The notes below the pieces were generated by a model that did not search any database, was not told the DNA's origin, and saw only the letters and a list, made by a program, of their open reading frames with translations. This document shows positions 1 to 10,194 of a DNA stretch of 64,000 nt, piece after piece (the stretch's first letter is position 1; every line of letters begins with the position of its first letter). This stretch comes from Papaver somniferum (lineage: Eukaryota > Streptophyta > Magnoliopsida > Ranunculales > Papaveraceae). The stretch spans positions 198,812,585 to 198,876,584 of the forward strand of contig NC_039362.1 in the NCBI RefSeq assembly GCF_003573695.1. Reading direction: 5' to 3'. Position numbers and translations under genes: made by a program.

Positions 1-282
1 TTATTCTCTTTTAATTTTCAATTTCATATGTTCTTGGTAGATATGAAATGGAAGTTGTTTTTGAATGGTGCCAGGAATGGATTCAATGGATTGCAGAGCC
101 TCTGTTAAGTCATTTCAAAGTTCAAAACCTAATTTCGACTTTCTTCTCTCTGTAAAATACTTCGTTTATACAAATTCATTGAAATCGATTTTTCTTTGTG
201 AAATTATGATCTCTATTCAGTATTAATTCTATTTCTCAATTCTGGTGGTGTTGATTTTGTTGGTTTTATTTGTTTGTGTAAG

Positions 283-391
283 GCGAGGCATGAAACTCAT
301 CATTGATGAAGTAGCTTCTGCAATGATTCAGCGATACCAAATAAATTTCACAAGGCAAGATGTTGCTTCACTATGGTTTCTATGCAAGAAG
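283..391 (+). pseudogene. Exon fragment resembling multiple inositol polyphosphate phosphatase (MINPP)
   Basis: An open stretch bounded by an AG acceptor (281-282) and a GT donor (392-393) encodes a peptide including EVASAMIQRYQINFTRQD and then VASLWFLCKK. From memory of the family, plant multiple inositol polyphosphate phosphatases (histidine acid phosphatases that remove phosphates from inositol phosphates) have a similar ...RRY-LNFTRKD-SSLWFLCK... segment, so I read this as one internal exon. I could not find the catalytic RHG exon or the following exons in the window. The sequence downstream is minisatellite-rich. It may be a captured or duplicated exon, or the end of a gene that begins to the left of the window. 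The family assignment rests on one short segment and has not been checked by search. Confidence 0.5.
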
Positions 392-754
392 GTAATTACT
401 ATTTATGTTCATACTTCTCAATTACCACTTCTTGTGTAGAATGTCTTTTGCTATTTTATATTAGCATATTTTGTAATGAAATGGAACTGAAAGATAAGTT
501 TAACCTCTCTTTTTTTCTCTAATTCGATCACAGTTGTAAGTTCTCTCTACCCAATTTTGGGGTGTCATTCAGTACTTTTCACTGCATCTATTTTTATTTT
601 TAGTATGTTTCAGTTCTTAGGGATTCTCAAGTTGTTGTTTATTACATTAAGCCTGGAAATCTTACAGTTAATGATTGCAGTGAGGATGCTATAGGTTAAT
701 CATTGTAAGATCAAACACATCAGAGGATGCTATAGCAGGTAATTCAAATACAGA

Positions 755-1030
755 TATGGATGTGTAACTCTCAGTTAGGTGTAAGACATTAGACATTTCT
801 TTGCATTATATGGATGTGCAAGACATTAGATATTTTTTTGCATTATATGGATGTGTAACTCTCCGTTACAAAAGCTAAGTTGATGTGTAACTTTTACTTA
901 CACATACTGATTGGATGTGTAACTCTCAGTTACACAAGCTAAATAGATGTGTAATTTCTAGTTACACATGCTAATTAGCATGTGCAACTTTTACTTGCAC
1001 ATACTGATTGAATGTGTAACTTCAGGTTAC
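755..1030. repeat. Palindromic minisatellite, TGTGTAACT/AGTTACACA units (block 1)
   Basis: Successive units read TGTGTAACT, a 3-7 nt centre, then AGTTACACA, followed by spacers like tgctaattgga. Each unit can fold into a hairpin. One unit near 980-1003 reads TGTGCAA...TTGCACA, so both arms carry the same change and pairing is kept. The array lies between exon-like segments. Confidence 0.85.
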
Positions 1031-1063
1031 ATAGATTTGACTTACATATAGTAATTAATTTAG

Positions 1064-1160
1064 GTTCTTGTGTTGGCGGAGTAGAAAGGGGGGACTTCAA
1101 ATGCAATGATTTAGAACAAAAAGAGGATATCGAGGACGAAAATAAGAAGCCAAAGATGAT
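1064..1160 (+). other. Exon-like open segment, unknown gene
   Basis: It is flanked by an AG acceptor and a GTGAGT donor and is open in one frame, giving an acidic peptide containing GGVERGDFKCNDLEQKED. I do not recognise it. It may belong with the segment at 1279-1424 to the same broken or captured gene. Confidence 0.3.
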
Positions 1161-1278
1161 GTGAGTATCTTGTACATTCTTAATCTTGATTTGTCCCATA
1201 ATATGTTAAACATATTTCTAGGTTCCAACTGTGCAGATGTAAAGTCACTTGTCAGCTAATGCGAATTTGAATGACCAG

Positions 1279-1424
1279 GTTTCAGTTAGTGATCAGGAAT
1301 TTATAGCGACCCTTCCTGAAACAACAGAAATGATCAAATTGTTGTTAATGCTTATAAATGATGATCAAAGTGATGAGATAATGCCACTTCGATCAAATCC
1401 ATATGCCCCTGTGTCTGCCTATAT
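1279..1424 (+). other. Exon-like open segment, unknown gene
   Basis: It is open in one frame from an AG acceptor to a GTAAGT donor. The peptide includes EFIATLPETTEMIKLLLML and then MPLRSNPYAPVSAY. The composition looks like real protein rather than random sequence. No family is recognised. A third short glycine-rich segment (GVGGGGAGFTGGFGSSGG, about 1864-1929) also ends at a GTAAGT donor. Together they suggest remnants of a spliced transcript. Confidence 0.35.
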
Positions 1425-1609
1425 GTAAGTAATGGAAATGGTTTGTTGAAGTAAGTGTAGGAGCAACTAGTGAAACTAGGTTAACTAGTTTAAGTCCATA
1501 GCGAAAGTAGTGTATGGACGGCAGAATGAAATATCCACAAATGTATATTTTTGGTAGGGACTATTAGCTTTTAATATGATGCCTTCAGACTTTACGAGTA
1601 TGCAATGAT

Positions 1610-1715
1610 AATTGGATGTGTAACTGCGAGTTACACATGCTAATTGGATGTGTAACTGCGAGTTAGACATGCTAATTATATGTGTAACTCGCAGTTACAC
1701 ATGCTAATTATATGT
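1610..1715. repeat. Palindromic minisatellite, TGTGTAACT/AGTTACACA units (block 2)
   Basis: Three closely spaced copies, two of them reading ATGTGTAACT GCG AGTTACACAT or nearly so, with 10-nt arms and a 3-nt loop. One unit has a single mismatch (agttaGaca). It belongs to the same family as the block at 755-1030. Confidence 0.85.
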
Positions 1716-2276
1716 ATAAAAGTTTGAGTGAACCCGAAATGATGAGAAGTTCTGTTTATTAGTTGCATGCGAAAACTAAATAGATGCCTTCAGATTGATT
1801 TTGTGATTTTATGAGGTGAAATTGCAAAGTGTTGTAACTATGCTATTGAGTTTGTGATTGTAGGAGGTGTTGGTGGTGGAGGTGCAGGTTTTACAGGAGG
1901 ATTTGGATCCAGTGGTGGTGCAGGACAATGTAAGTATAGTCAATTTTTCTTTAACTTCCATTAAATCATGAACTGATAATTGCATACAGTTTAAATTCTA
2001 AGCTTGTGACTCTAAGGAAGGTTTTTATTGCTATGAATACGTCAGTTTTGTACGTTTTGTGACTCTAAGGAAGGTCTTTAATTCGTCTTTTTCAGTATTA
2101 TCTTGCTATGAATGCGTCCGTTTTGTACCACTTTTTTATTTGACTTAGTTAGTTGATTCGATGGCCCTGCAGCAAAAATTTGCACAGATTGTGAGTCTTC
2201 GTTTATATCTGTATAGGTACTCCCTTAGCCTTCTACAACTGAACTATCTATTATTCATGTATTGGAGGTGATTTGT

Positions 2277-2965
2277 ATATGAGCATCCGTAATTTTTAGT
2301 TACACTAGGAAGATGCATGTGTAACTAAAGGTTACACTAGGAAGATGCTAATGATTTTGCTAGATTCAGTCGTGAAAGCTAATGTGATTGTGGTTAGAAA
2401 GGAATAAGAAGTCTGAATTCCAATATGAATGTCTAACTTCTAGTTACATTAGTCAGTTGCATGTGAAACTATACATTGTTGTATGTACAATTCATGTAAT
2501 ATTTATAAAAACTGATTGCTTGGTGTTATATTTCAGGTTTCCAATAACTTTATAAAAGCTAATTGCTTATTTGTGGTATCGGTCTTGCTGGAATTGGAAT
2601 TGACGCTGAATACACAAGTCAGATGCATGTGTAAATCTCAACCGCACTAGATAGATGCATATGTAACTTCCAATTACACTAGAAAGATGCGTGTGTAACT
2701 TTTAGTTACACATGATAAGAAATTATTGTAAATAAATCTTAAAATAATACATGTTTTTTTTTATGTTTTCTTTTTGATGTCTGTTTTTTTATGTGTAACT
2801 TCTCATTACACATGCCATATGGATGTGTAACCTCTGCTTACACATGTCATATGCATGTGTAACTTCTGCTTACACATATCGTACGCATGTGTAACCTTTT
2901 CATGCCATACCCATGTGTAACTTCTGGATACACATGCACGTTGCATATGTAACTTCAGATTACAC
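2277..2965. repeat. Palindromic minisatellite, TGTGTAACT family (block 3)
   Basis: Further diverged copies of the TGTGTAACT/AGTTACACA unit lie around 2290-2340, 2420-2460 and 2620-2965, with spacers such as agatgcatg. The densest part (2790-2965) has six units. Immediately downstream (2980-3090) is a GGTGGTGG-rich simple-sequence tract. Confidence 0.8.
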
Positions 2966-3465
2966 ATCCATATGTTATTGGTGGGAGGCGGTGGTCGATG
3001 GTGATGGCCGACGGTGGTGGCCGCCGCCGGCGGTTGGTGGTGGTGGCGGTGGTTGTGGGCGGTGGCGGTGGTTGTCGGTGGTAAAGATGGGTGCGACATC
3101 ATGTTTATTATATTATAATAATTTTGGACCTAAATATAAATTTTATTTAATTATGGGCTTGACAAAATGCATAAGGATATCAAGGTCTTTTAATATTTTG
3201 GGGCCTAAATTTAAACTTGTTTTAATTAAGAGCCTGATATTGTGGATTATCCATGGATTGGACCTTAGCCTAATTTTCCCTTTAGATTAATTATTAAATA
3301 GAGAGTTTATTTTTAAGATCAACATGAAAAAGAAAGATTAACTCTCTACGTATAAAATGAAGAAGATACCGTCAGAAATTGACGCGTTCATGACAAACAT
3401 TCTTGCATTAATGATTGATTGACCGAGATTGTTTATGGAGAAATTTCTCAATAACCCCGGTGCGT

Positions 3466-4050
3466 CTAGCATTTCCCCGATTCTTGAAGGCAATAAGCAG
3501 TGGCCTGAAGGATGAACAGCTCATCATAGAATAAATTATTTATATCATGCAACGGCGATTCAGCAACTGGTGGCGTTTTGAAATTATCTTCACACTCGAC
3601 TGGGCGGTGGTAAGCAATTTCTGCCTCTTCCACTACTTTATGAAAATCACCAATTTTAAGAATTTTTTTTATCCGGGGAAGATCCGATGTAACCGTAGTT
3701 AGATATCGACTGAAGCAATAATCGAGATGTTCCTTTTGGTCGGTAGGTCTTGCAAGCAAATAATTGATATTTCCCAAGGCTTGTGTACCAGTGTCTTCTG
3801 ATTTCGTTATCATAGAAATTGCAGTGTCAACAAGATCCACAGTTGTTTCTCCGGGATTCATTGAGCTTAACATGTCCATGCAGACACCCTGGTTTCTGAC
3901 ATGAGAACAAACATTCCGAAATGGAACTCTAATAAACAGTGCATCATTGACTTCTGCAATTCTGCTAGTAGCTTCACTAGTAGTCGGAAATGACAACCAA
4001 TTGACAAAGAAGAAGACCCAAAAACATGAAAACACTACAGAAGATGCCAT
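3466..4050 (-). CDS. Plant invertase/pectin methylesterase inhibitor-like protein
   Basis: The protein has about 194 residues. I chose the methionine at 4050 because a hydrophobic signal peptide (MASSVVFSCFWVFFFVNW) follows it directly; the upstream in-frame Met at 4101 would add 17 residues in front. The mature part has the PMEI pattern: an early cysteine pair in VCSHVRNQGVCMDML, then a later pair (LDYCFSRY and ECEDNF), matching the two disulfides of this four-helix-bundle family, plus a late cysteine near the C-terminus. Known members are secreted and block pectin methylesterases or acid invertases in the cell wall, so this product should be apoplastic. Which enzyme it inhibits cannot be told from sequence. 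The gene is intronless and stands alone. Confidence 0.8.
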   Translation of the reverse strand: MASSVVFSCFWVFFFVNWLSFPTTSEATSRIAEVNDALFIRVPFRNVCSHVRNQGVCMDMLSSMNPGETTVDLVDTAISMITKSEDTGTQALGNINYLLARPTDQKEHLDYCFSRYLTTVTSDLPRIKKILKIGDFHKVVEEAEIAYHRPVECEDNFKTPPVAESPLHDINNLFYDELFILQATAYCLQESGKC

Positions 4051-4101
4051 GATAAAATGTATACACACATACACTGTTTGTTGAGAAATCTTGTCTTGCA
4101 T

Positions 4102-5495
4102 ATATATACAAGTAAGAAAACAAATTTTAAAGATATTTCTAATAAATGCATTGATTTTGGTATTTAATACAAAATCTGAATATCGTATTTACTTCTGTAT
4201 TTTTTTCTTATTAAAGCCGTCTCAAATTTTGGGAGGTTCATGGAACGGGCAGAAGTGAATTACACTACATTGTAATCTGGTTTAGTAAAAAAAAACACTA
4301 ATGATTGATTAGACTGAAAAAGAATACCAAATTTAAAAAGAAAGTCAGGGAAAATCATGATTTCTTCCCACAAAAAGAGTAATTAGTTGTCAATCACGAT
4401 GGAAAGAAAATATAAACCTGCTTAGTTGGCAGTCCATTATCGATTATGGAAAGAATTATCATCTCCGTTTTGTAAAAAGAGGTACGATTATTTTTCTATT
4501 TTAGTCTAAAAATAAGACAAATAAAAAAAACAATACTTGTTTAGTTCTTTTTAGGAACAAAGTAAGTGTGTATTAGTAATTAGTATATAAAAAAGAAAAT
4601 ATTTGCAATATCAGAACACCATTTGTGATCCAGCCTTTCTTACGTAATATAACTAATCTTTCCAGTAAAATAAGTAACTTCCATTAAAAAAAGATAAGAA
4701 AAAGGCAACTCTTTGTAATGCGATATGCTAAAAAATCATAATAAGCTTGTATGGTCAACGCTGTCTGACCCATTAATAAATGTTCACTGGGGTGTCTATA
4801 AAAAATACAGACAATCAAGCCGGTTTGGGATATTCCATTACTACGGCATTTCAATTATAGAGAATGGAATATGACGAGTAATATTTACAAAAAAAAGAAA
4901 AGAATCAAAGATGGAAGAAAATTCATTTTGTTTTTGTAAAATTTCCTCAGACAAGAATCCTGCAATAAGGACTGCCTGACTTCAACAAAATGCACCTCAA
5001 GTTCCAGGTCAGTCGCTCTTTCTTGTTTGACCTAATCACTTGATTAATTTTAGTGTTAGACTAGTTGTTTTTGCTAAATATTCTAAAGATAGCAACATTT
5101 CAGATAGATAGTGCATATATTGTTTGTTTAAATTCCTGAACGAAAAATGTGTCTATTAATGTCTGATAACTTAACTGGACTAATCCATGGGGCACTTTGG
5201 AGGCAACAGTCACTTAAGAAATTCCCACAATAGCTTCTAGGAGATTGGAAGGGGAACAAACCCACAGTCGAACCTCATCATCAACCCTGCCAAGAAATTA
5301 GATAGACCCAAGTATATGATATGTGAAGCAGTCAGAATCATTTGATTTCTAAGTTTGAACAAAAGTTAGTTACAGACTACAATTGTGTTATACGTCTCAT
5401 TTTACTAATTACTCCATGCTCAAATGGGGTTTCTCTGGTTTATGTACATGAATCAAAAAAGAAGACCCATTGTTAATTTGGGCCTACAAAAGAAA
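4102..5495. other. Intergenic, AT-rich, no gene seen
   Basis: AT-rich spacer between the PMEI-like gene and RLP-A. It should hold the promoter of the former (upstream of 4050) and the 3' flank of the latter. I see no open frame of note, RNA gene or clear transposon end. Confidence 0.6.
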
Positions 5496-8400
5496 CTATG
5501 AAGAATTTAGTGGTGATTTATGACATGTGCAGCTGGGATTATGTATTACTTTTCTCCCGTCTAGTTTTGTGCAGTACACACAGTAGTATCCATTAAACTC
5601 TCCGTCGTTGTATTCATCCTCATCATCGTCGTAGTAGAATGCTGACATGTCTGTAAGCTCCTCTTCAATAGTTTCCTCTGCATCAATTTTTTCCCCGTCA
5701 CAAAATTTGTGATGCAGTCTCTCTGGAAGAATTCTTGTAAGGATTCTGTTCAAGTGTTCATTGTACCACTGCCTTCCTGTCTTCCAGAATGATAATGGTC
5801 CAAGAATCATTCCCACGCCAATACCAAATCCCAACCCTGTCAGTATGAATTGCCAATCAACTTTACCCTTAGAATGCACATACTTTTGCGGCATGTCGGT
5901 GATATTTCTGCAGATATTAGACAATGGAGGCCCACATAATCCCTCATTTCCTTTGAAAGAGCTTGGCTCGAAAGTTTGAAACTGATTGCCTGATGGGATC
6001 CTCCCTGTAAGATTGTTGAAGGAGAGATTCAATACTGAAAGGAATGACAATTGTGCCAATTGGTAGGGGATATCCCCAGCCAAATTGTTATGCGAGAGGT
6101 CTAACGACTCAAGTTGTTCAAGATTGCCGATAGTTGATGGGATTGGACCTGTGAGAACATTTCTTGAGAAATTGAGAACATAGAGTGAGATAAGGTTTCC
6201 AATTGTTTCAGGTATCTCTCCTTCAAATTCATTATTTGACAAGTCAATGCTGCTAAAAACCTTTAAAATCTTCACCAGTTCCATGTCCAATCCTTTGCTT
6301 GTAACCATCACTGCATCTTGGTAATACAACCTAGTCAGTGGTAAGACCTTAAATCCTAGTATCATATTGCGCTTGTGATCTGACTGTGCTTCATCTTTAC
6401 TGACCATCATTCCTGCCCAACTCAAGAAGCATTCGCTGGAAAGAGTACCTGTAAACTTATTGGAAGAGATGTCAACAATTTGCAGCTTTGGAAACTTTGA
6501 ACCAGCTTGATTTCCTAAGGGACCACGGAATATATTGGACCGTAACACAAGAACCCGCAAGTTGGTCATAGATCCCAACCAAGATGGGAAATCACCAGTT
6601 AGTTGATTATTCCCAAGGTCTAATACCTCTAGCTTCTTACAATTGGCAAGAGACCTTGGTAGTTGGCCTTCTAATTGGTTTCGATTGAGGTCAAGCGTCT
6701 TCAGTGTACAATTTTCTGGAAATGTCTCGGGTATAACTCCATCAAAATGGTTTCCTCTCAGATTTAGAACTCCAAGACTACTGATGTTAACCAGACATGG
6801 AAGTATTTCTCCGCTCAGGTTATTATGAGATAGATCAAGAACTTGAAGATAACTAGCTTCACATATGGACTTAGGAATTTCTCCACTAAGTTGATTACCC
6901 GATAGAGAAAAGTAGATAGCGACTGACAGGTAAGAAGAGATATTTTGGATCATGGAGGTGTAGTTGTTCAATGAGTAATCCAAGATGATAGCTGATGGTG
7001 ATGGTAAAATAGGATACTTCCCTTGAAGCAGGTTGGAACGAAGGACGAGGACTCCCAATGATTTGAAACTACTAGGAGGTAAGGGAAGTTCAGGATCCTC
7101 CAAGAAGTTATAAGAAAGATTTAAATGACCAAGATTTCCTGCGCCAATCATATAAATCCACCCCGGTATCCTCCCTTTCATTCGATTGTTGGAAAGGTCC
7201 AGATAGGTCAATCTGGACTGGGTACTCAAGAAAGCAGGGAATATGTTGAGGTTACAAGAACGTAACTTCAAGGTGCCAACTTGAGGAAATGATGTAAAAT
7301 TATCACCACTAGAAGTTATTGAAAATCTGTTGGCTGAAAGATCCAGACTTGAAAGGTTCTTGAATTTCTGGAAAAACATTTCTAGACTTAATGTGCCACT
7401 GAAGTCATTTGAAGAAAGCGTGAGAATTTTCAGTTTAGAGAGATCGAAAAATGACACAGGAATAGGTCCTCGCAGCTTATTAATACTCATATCAAGAATC
7501 TCCAGCGAAGAAGAGGGTCCGTTGGAAAACTCGTTAAGACTACCATTGAACTGATTCATTGGAAGTTCTAGTTTCTTCAGTGAAGGCAGAGTAAACAAAG
7601 CACTTGAGATTGTCCCGTTGAGGGAATTGTTCTTCAAATTCAGATTAACTAGGTTCGGAAGTCTGTTCCATTCAGAAGGAACTGGACCTGTTAAATTATT
7701 GTATGAAAGGTCTATATGTATGAGACTCTTAGACCAATCGCCTGACGGGATCAAACCAGTAAAACCGTTCATCGAAAGGTCTAAATATTGAAGTTCGCTA
7801 AGTTTTGAAATTGAAGCGGGAATTGAACCATTAAAGCTACAGTTCTCAAGCTCTAAGCGGGATAAGAATGTGAGATTACCAATAGAATGCGGTAGTTCCC
7901 CTCTGAAACTTGTATCTGACAGTACTAAGTCTCGCAGCATTTCATCCTCAGAAAATTCCGGTAAAGAACCTTGAAGGAGCTTATTGTTTGACATATATAA
8001 ACTTCGAAGTGTTGGTAACTGAAGAACTTTCTCCGGGAATCTTCCATACAGCCCGCAAGAACTAAAATGTAGGGAAGTCAAGTTGCGGAATTCACTTAAG
8101 AATTCTGGTACTTCAGCAGAGATGTTATTATTGCTGAGTCGAAGTTCATTGAGTGACCGAAGCTGTAAAAGAGATCTATCTAAAGGCCCCGAAAGGTAAC
8201 AGTTAGACAGACTCAAGACTTGCAATTTTTGTAGTGAACTCGACACCGCTTTGCACCACTTGCCACCGTGTCCTGATATGTTTACACCATCTAACGAGAG
8301 TACTTTAAGTTCTTTCAAATTACGAATGAATGTATCAAAATCAGGATTCTTTAATGTTAATAAAGTACTACCCGGTAGAAAAGTAGAAAGATCAAGTGTT

Positions 8401-8891
8401 ACCAACCTTGTCATCCGCGATAGCTCAATTGGAATTTGCCCAATGAAACCCGAATTTGAAAGATTAAGATAAGTCAAGTTAGCAAGCTTATCGAATCCAG
8501 AGGGAATCACTGTCGAAAAGAAGCTGTTATAAGCCAAATTCAAGCTCTCGAGATGCTGTAACTTGAACAAACTACTAGTACTATTCAGTCCGCCTGAAAT
8601 GTATTCACCACTGAGGTTTAAACTGATAACATGACCACTTCCATCACAACCAACACCACCCCAAGATTTACAACAATCAGTATTTGAAAGCCAAGAACCA
8701 CGCTTCGACGGAACCGATGTAATAGACGGAGATAAACTAGAAAACCGAATAAGGCTTTGGTTTAGTAGGAGCAATAGAGATTTCTGATCATTCAAACACT
8801 GCCCATGAACCCAGATATTGCTTCTATTCAATTCCAATAAGAACAAGAAAACAAGAAAGAAAACGCTAGTAGTAAAGCTTAACAATCTCAT
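5496..8891 (-). CDS. LRR receptor-like protein (RLP-A), Cf/Ve type with long cytoplasmic tail
   Basis: Intronless, 1131 residues. Order: signal peptide (1-31, ending HGQ); LRR N-cap with CLNDQKS and paired cysteines in TDCCKSWGGVGC; a long run of plant LRRs (LxxLxLSxNxLxGxIP); a short non-LRR island carrying YYQDAVMVTSKG; the last LRRs; a C-cap ending GNEGLCGPPLSNIC; a transmembrane helix (about 1013-1036) rich in GxxxG; and a cytoplasmic tail. There is no kinase domain. Such proteins sense extracellular ligands, often from pathogens, at the plasma membrane and signal through SOBIR1/BAK1-type kinases, and the GxxxG helix fits that. The tail is 95 residues, against 18-31 in the three other RLPs here. 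It has an acidic run (YYDDDEDEY) and a cysteine motif (CVYC...CTCH). Closest paralogue in the window is RLP-C. The ligand is unknown. Confidence 0.93.
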   Translation of the reverse strand: MRLLSFTTSVFFLVFLFLLELNRSNIWVHGQCLNDQKSLLLLLNQSLIRFSSLSPSITSVPSKRGSWLSNTDCCKSWGGVGCDGSGHVISLNLSGEYISGGLNSTSSLFKLQHLESLNLAYNSFFSTVIPSGFDKLANLTYLNLSNSGFIGQIPIELSRMTRLVTLDLSTFLPGSTLLTLKNPDFDTFIRNLKELKVLSLDGVNISGHGGKWCKAVSSSLQKLQVLSLSNCYLSGPLDRSLLQLRSLNELRLSNNNISAEVPEFLSEFRNLTSLHFSSCGLYGRFPEKVLQLPTLRSLYMSNNKLLQGSLPEFSEDEMLRDLVLSDTSFRGELPHSIGNLTFLSRLELENCSFNGSIPASISKLSELQYLDLSMNGFTGLIPSGDWSKSLIHIDLSYNNLTGPVPSEWNRLPNLVNLNLKNNSLNGTISSALFTLPSLKKLELPMNQFNGSLNEFSNGPSSSLEILDMSINKLRGPIPVSFFDLSKLKILTLSSNDFSGTLSLEMFFQKFKNLSSLDLSANRFSITSSGDNFTSFPQVGTLKLRSCNLNIFPAFLSTQSRLTYLDLSNNRMKGRIPGWIYMIGAGNLGHLNLSYNFLEDPELPLPPSSFKSLGVLVLRSNLLQGKYPILPSPSAIILDYSLNNYTSMIQNISSYLSVAIYFSLSGNQLSGEIPKSICEASYLQVLDLSHNNLSGEILPCLVNISSLGVLNLRGNHFDGVIPETFPENCTLKTLDLNRNQLEGQLPRSLANCKKLEVLDLGNNQLTGDFPSWLGSMTNLRVLVLRSNIFRGPLGNQAGSKFPKLQIVDISSNKFTGTLSSECFLSWAGMMVSKDEAQSDHKRNMILGFKVLPLTRLYYQDAVMVTSKGLDMELVKILKVFSSIDLSNNEFEGEIPETIGNLISLYVLNFSRNVLTGPIPSTIGNLEQLESLDLSHNNLAGDIPYQLAQLSFLSVLNLSFNNLTGRIPSGNQFQTFEPSSFKGNEGLCGPPLSNICRNITDMPQKYVHSKGKVDWQFILTGLGFGIGVGMILGPLSFWKTGRQWYNEHLNRILTRILPERLHHKFCDGEKIDAEETIEEELTDMSAFYYDDDEDEYNDGEFNGYYCVYCTKLDGRKVIHNPSCTCHKSPLNSS

Positions 8892-9130
8892 TGAATATGA
8901 TGATATTTGTTATGAACTTATGACTAGATAATATTTCCATGAAGGTGACAATTGAAGAAATGTTGATAATAGGGTGTGCAACTTAAGAGATTGAATTCCA
9001 TGAAAATGAAATTTCTTGATTTTTGTGGCCGACCAAATCAGTTCATGAATGAAAATGAAAAAAAAAGGATTGGAGTTGTGATGATGATAATGGTGAAGAA
9101 GAGGAATGATGAGTCAAAGTAAACTTTTCT
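8892..9130 (-). promoter_or_regulatory. RLP-A 5' flank, shared with RLP-C
   Basis: Read on the minus strand, this flank matches the flank just upstream of RLP-C almost base for base over long stretches, for example GGAATTCAATCTCTTAA and ATTATCAACATTTCTTCA. A TTGACT W-box core, the binding site of WRKY factors known for defence genes, lies at 9112-9117. The RLP-C flank keeps it at a comparable position. The regulatory role is inferred. Confidence 0.5.
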
Positions 9131-10191
9131 GTTTTGTCATTTAAGAAAAAACGCGTTTTGTGTTTGTCGGCTGTTCTTTTCATTTTTGGACTTTTGAATA
9201 CTAATTTTCTATGATTGTGTGTTGTTAAGGTGGATTGTGAATGGATGACTAAGTTGACTTCCAAATGTTTGAATTTAATTAGCAACTAGTTTCATGTTCG
9301 AGGGATCAATTCTCCTCTAATTGGTTAGGTTAGCCGTAATCCTACAAACCACGCCTAAACATGATGTAATTGCCGTAGGATTACTTGCTTGCATCTGTAA
9401 CATGTCGTGCATCCAGATGTTTAAGCCCTCCAATAGTTAATCTATCGAATGGACCATTTCACCAATGGCTAGTAAGTAAATAGAGATTTAGAGCGTATTG
9501 TATCATTTTTTCATTAGATGTCATCGAGAGTAACAATTGAATGAGACATTAAGAAGCAATTGGTTCATGTTTAAGAGATAATTCACCTCTAATTGGCTTT
9601 ATACGGTTATATAAAGCCAATTAAGAATTCTGGTCTAATTAATGGAATAATTAGTGGTAAGTAGGATTAATTGTTGATTATATAAAAGTTACTTGTACAA
9701 CTATACGATTGGTTGTTGGTAAATCATACTTAGATTATAGAACAAGTTAGGTGCTGCTTTTGTCTTTGACTGATAGTTATATTTAGCCACTAACCCACTT
9801 GCCAATTGTAGGCGGGTTCATCACGTAGCTCTCTAAATCTCTTTAGTTAATGCGTTAACTTTCTGTCTTGATGTGTTGCTTTCTGCAACAGGATAAGGAA
9901 GTCGTTGAGTAAAGAAAAGTCGTCGGGAAATCTAAACCTGTGAAATTCATTTGCATCCTAATTTACCGATAAAAGTGCCGAAACTTAAATTTCTGATTAA
10001 TTTCCATGTAGTACTTTTTGTTTTTGTAGTTGGTACATTCAAGGGACTAGTGTGTTGTTTGTATAGTTGGGACGACTAGATTCATAGAAGTTTTCGTGTT
10101 CTCACATTAATAATTTGGAGGACATCACTGTTATGTTGAATGCTATACCTCAATAATGCTTCTCCACTCATTAACTGATGACGTTCGAATC
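9131..10191. other. Intergenic, no gene seen; one strong inverted repeat
   Basis: Non-coding spacer. The only structure I can support is an inverted repeat at 9591-9622 with 13-nt arms (AATTGGCTTTATA) around a 6-nt loop. It could be a decayed MITE core or a transcript hairpin. A short U-tract does not follow it. Confidence 0.5.
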
Positions 10192-10194
10192 TTA

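Noticed and set aside
2806..3102. 98-codon minus-strand frame rich in His and Pro
   Set aside because: It consists of the TGTGTAACT minisatellite and a GGTGGTGG simple repeat read as codons; the repetitive peptide is a by-product.
6643..8472. Plus-strand frames inside RLP-A, and similar ones opposite the other receptors
   Set aside because: Shadows of the LRR coding sequence. The same shadow appears opposite RLP-C, as expected for paralogues.
9043..9285. 80-codon minus-strand frame upstream of RLP-A
   Set aside because: It overlaps the flank shared with RLP-C, in which the frame is not kept. Composition is Ser/Lys-rich without any motif.
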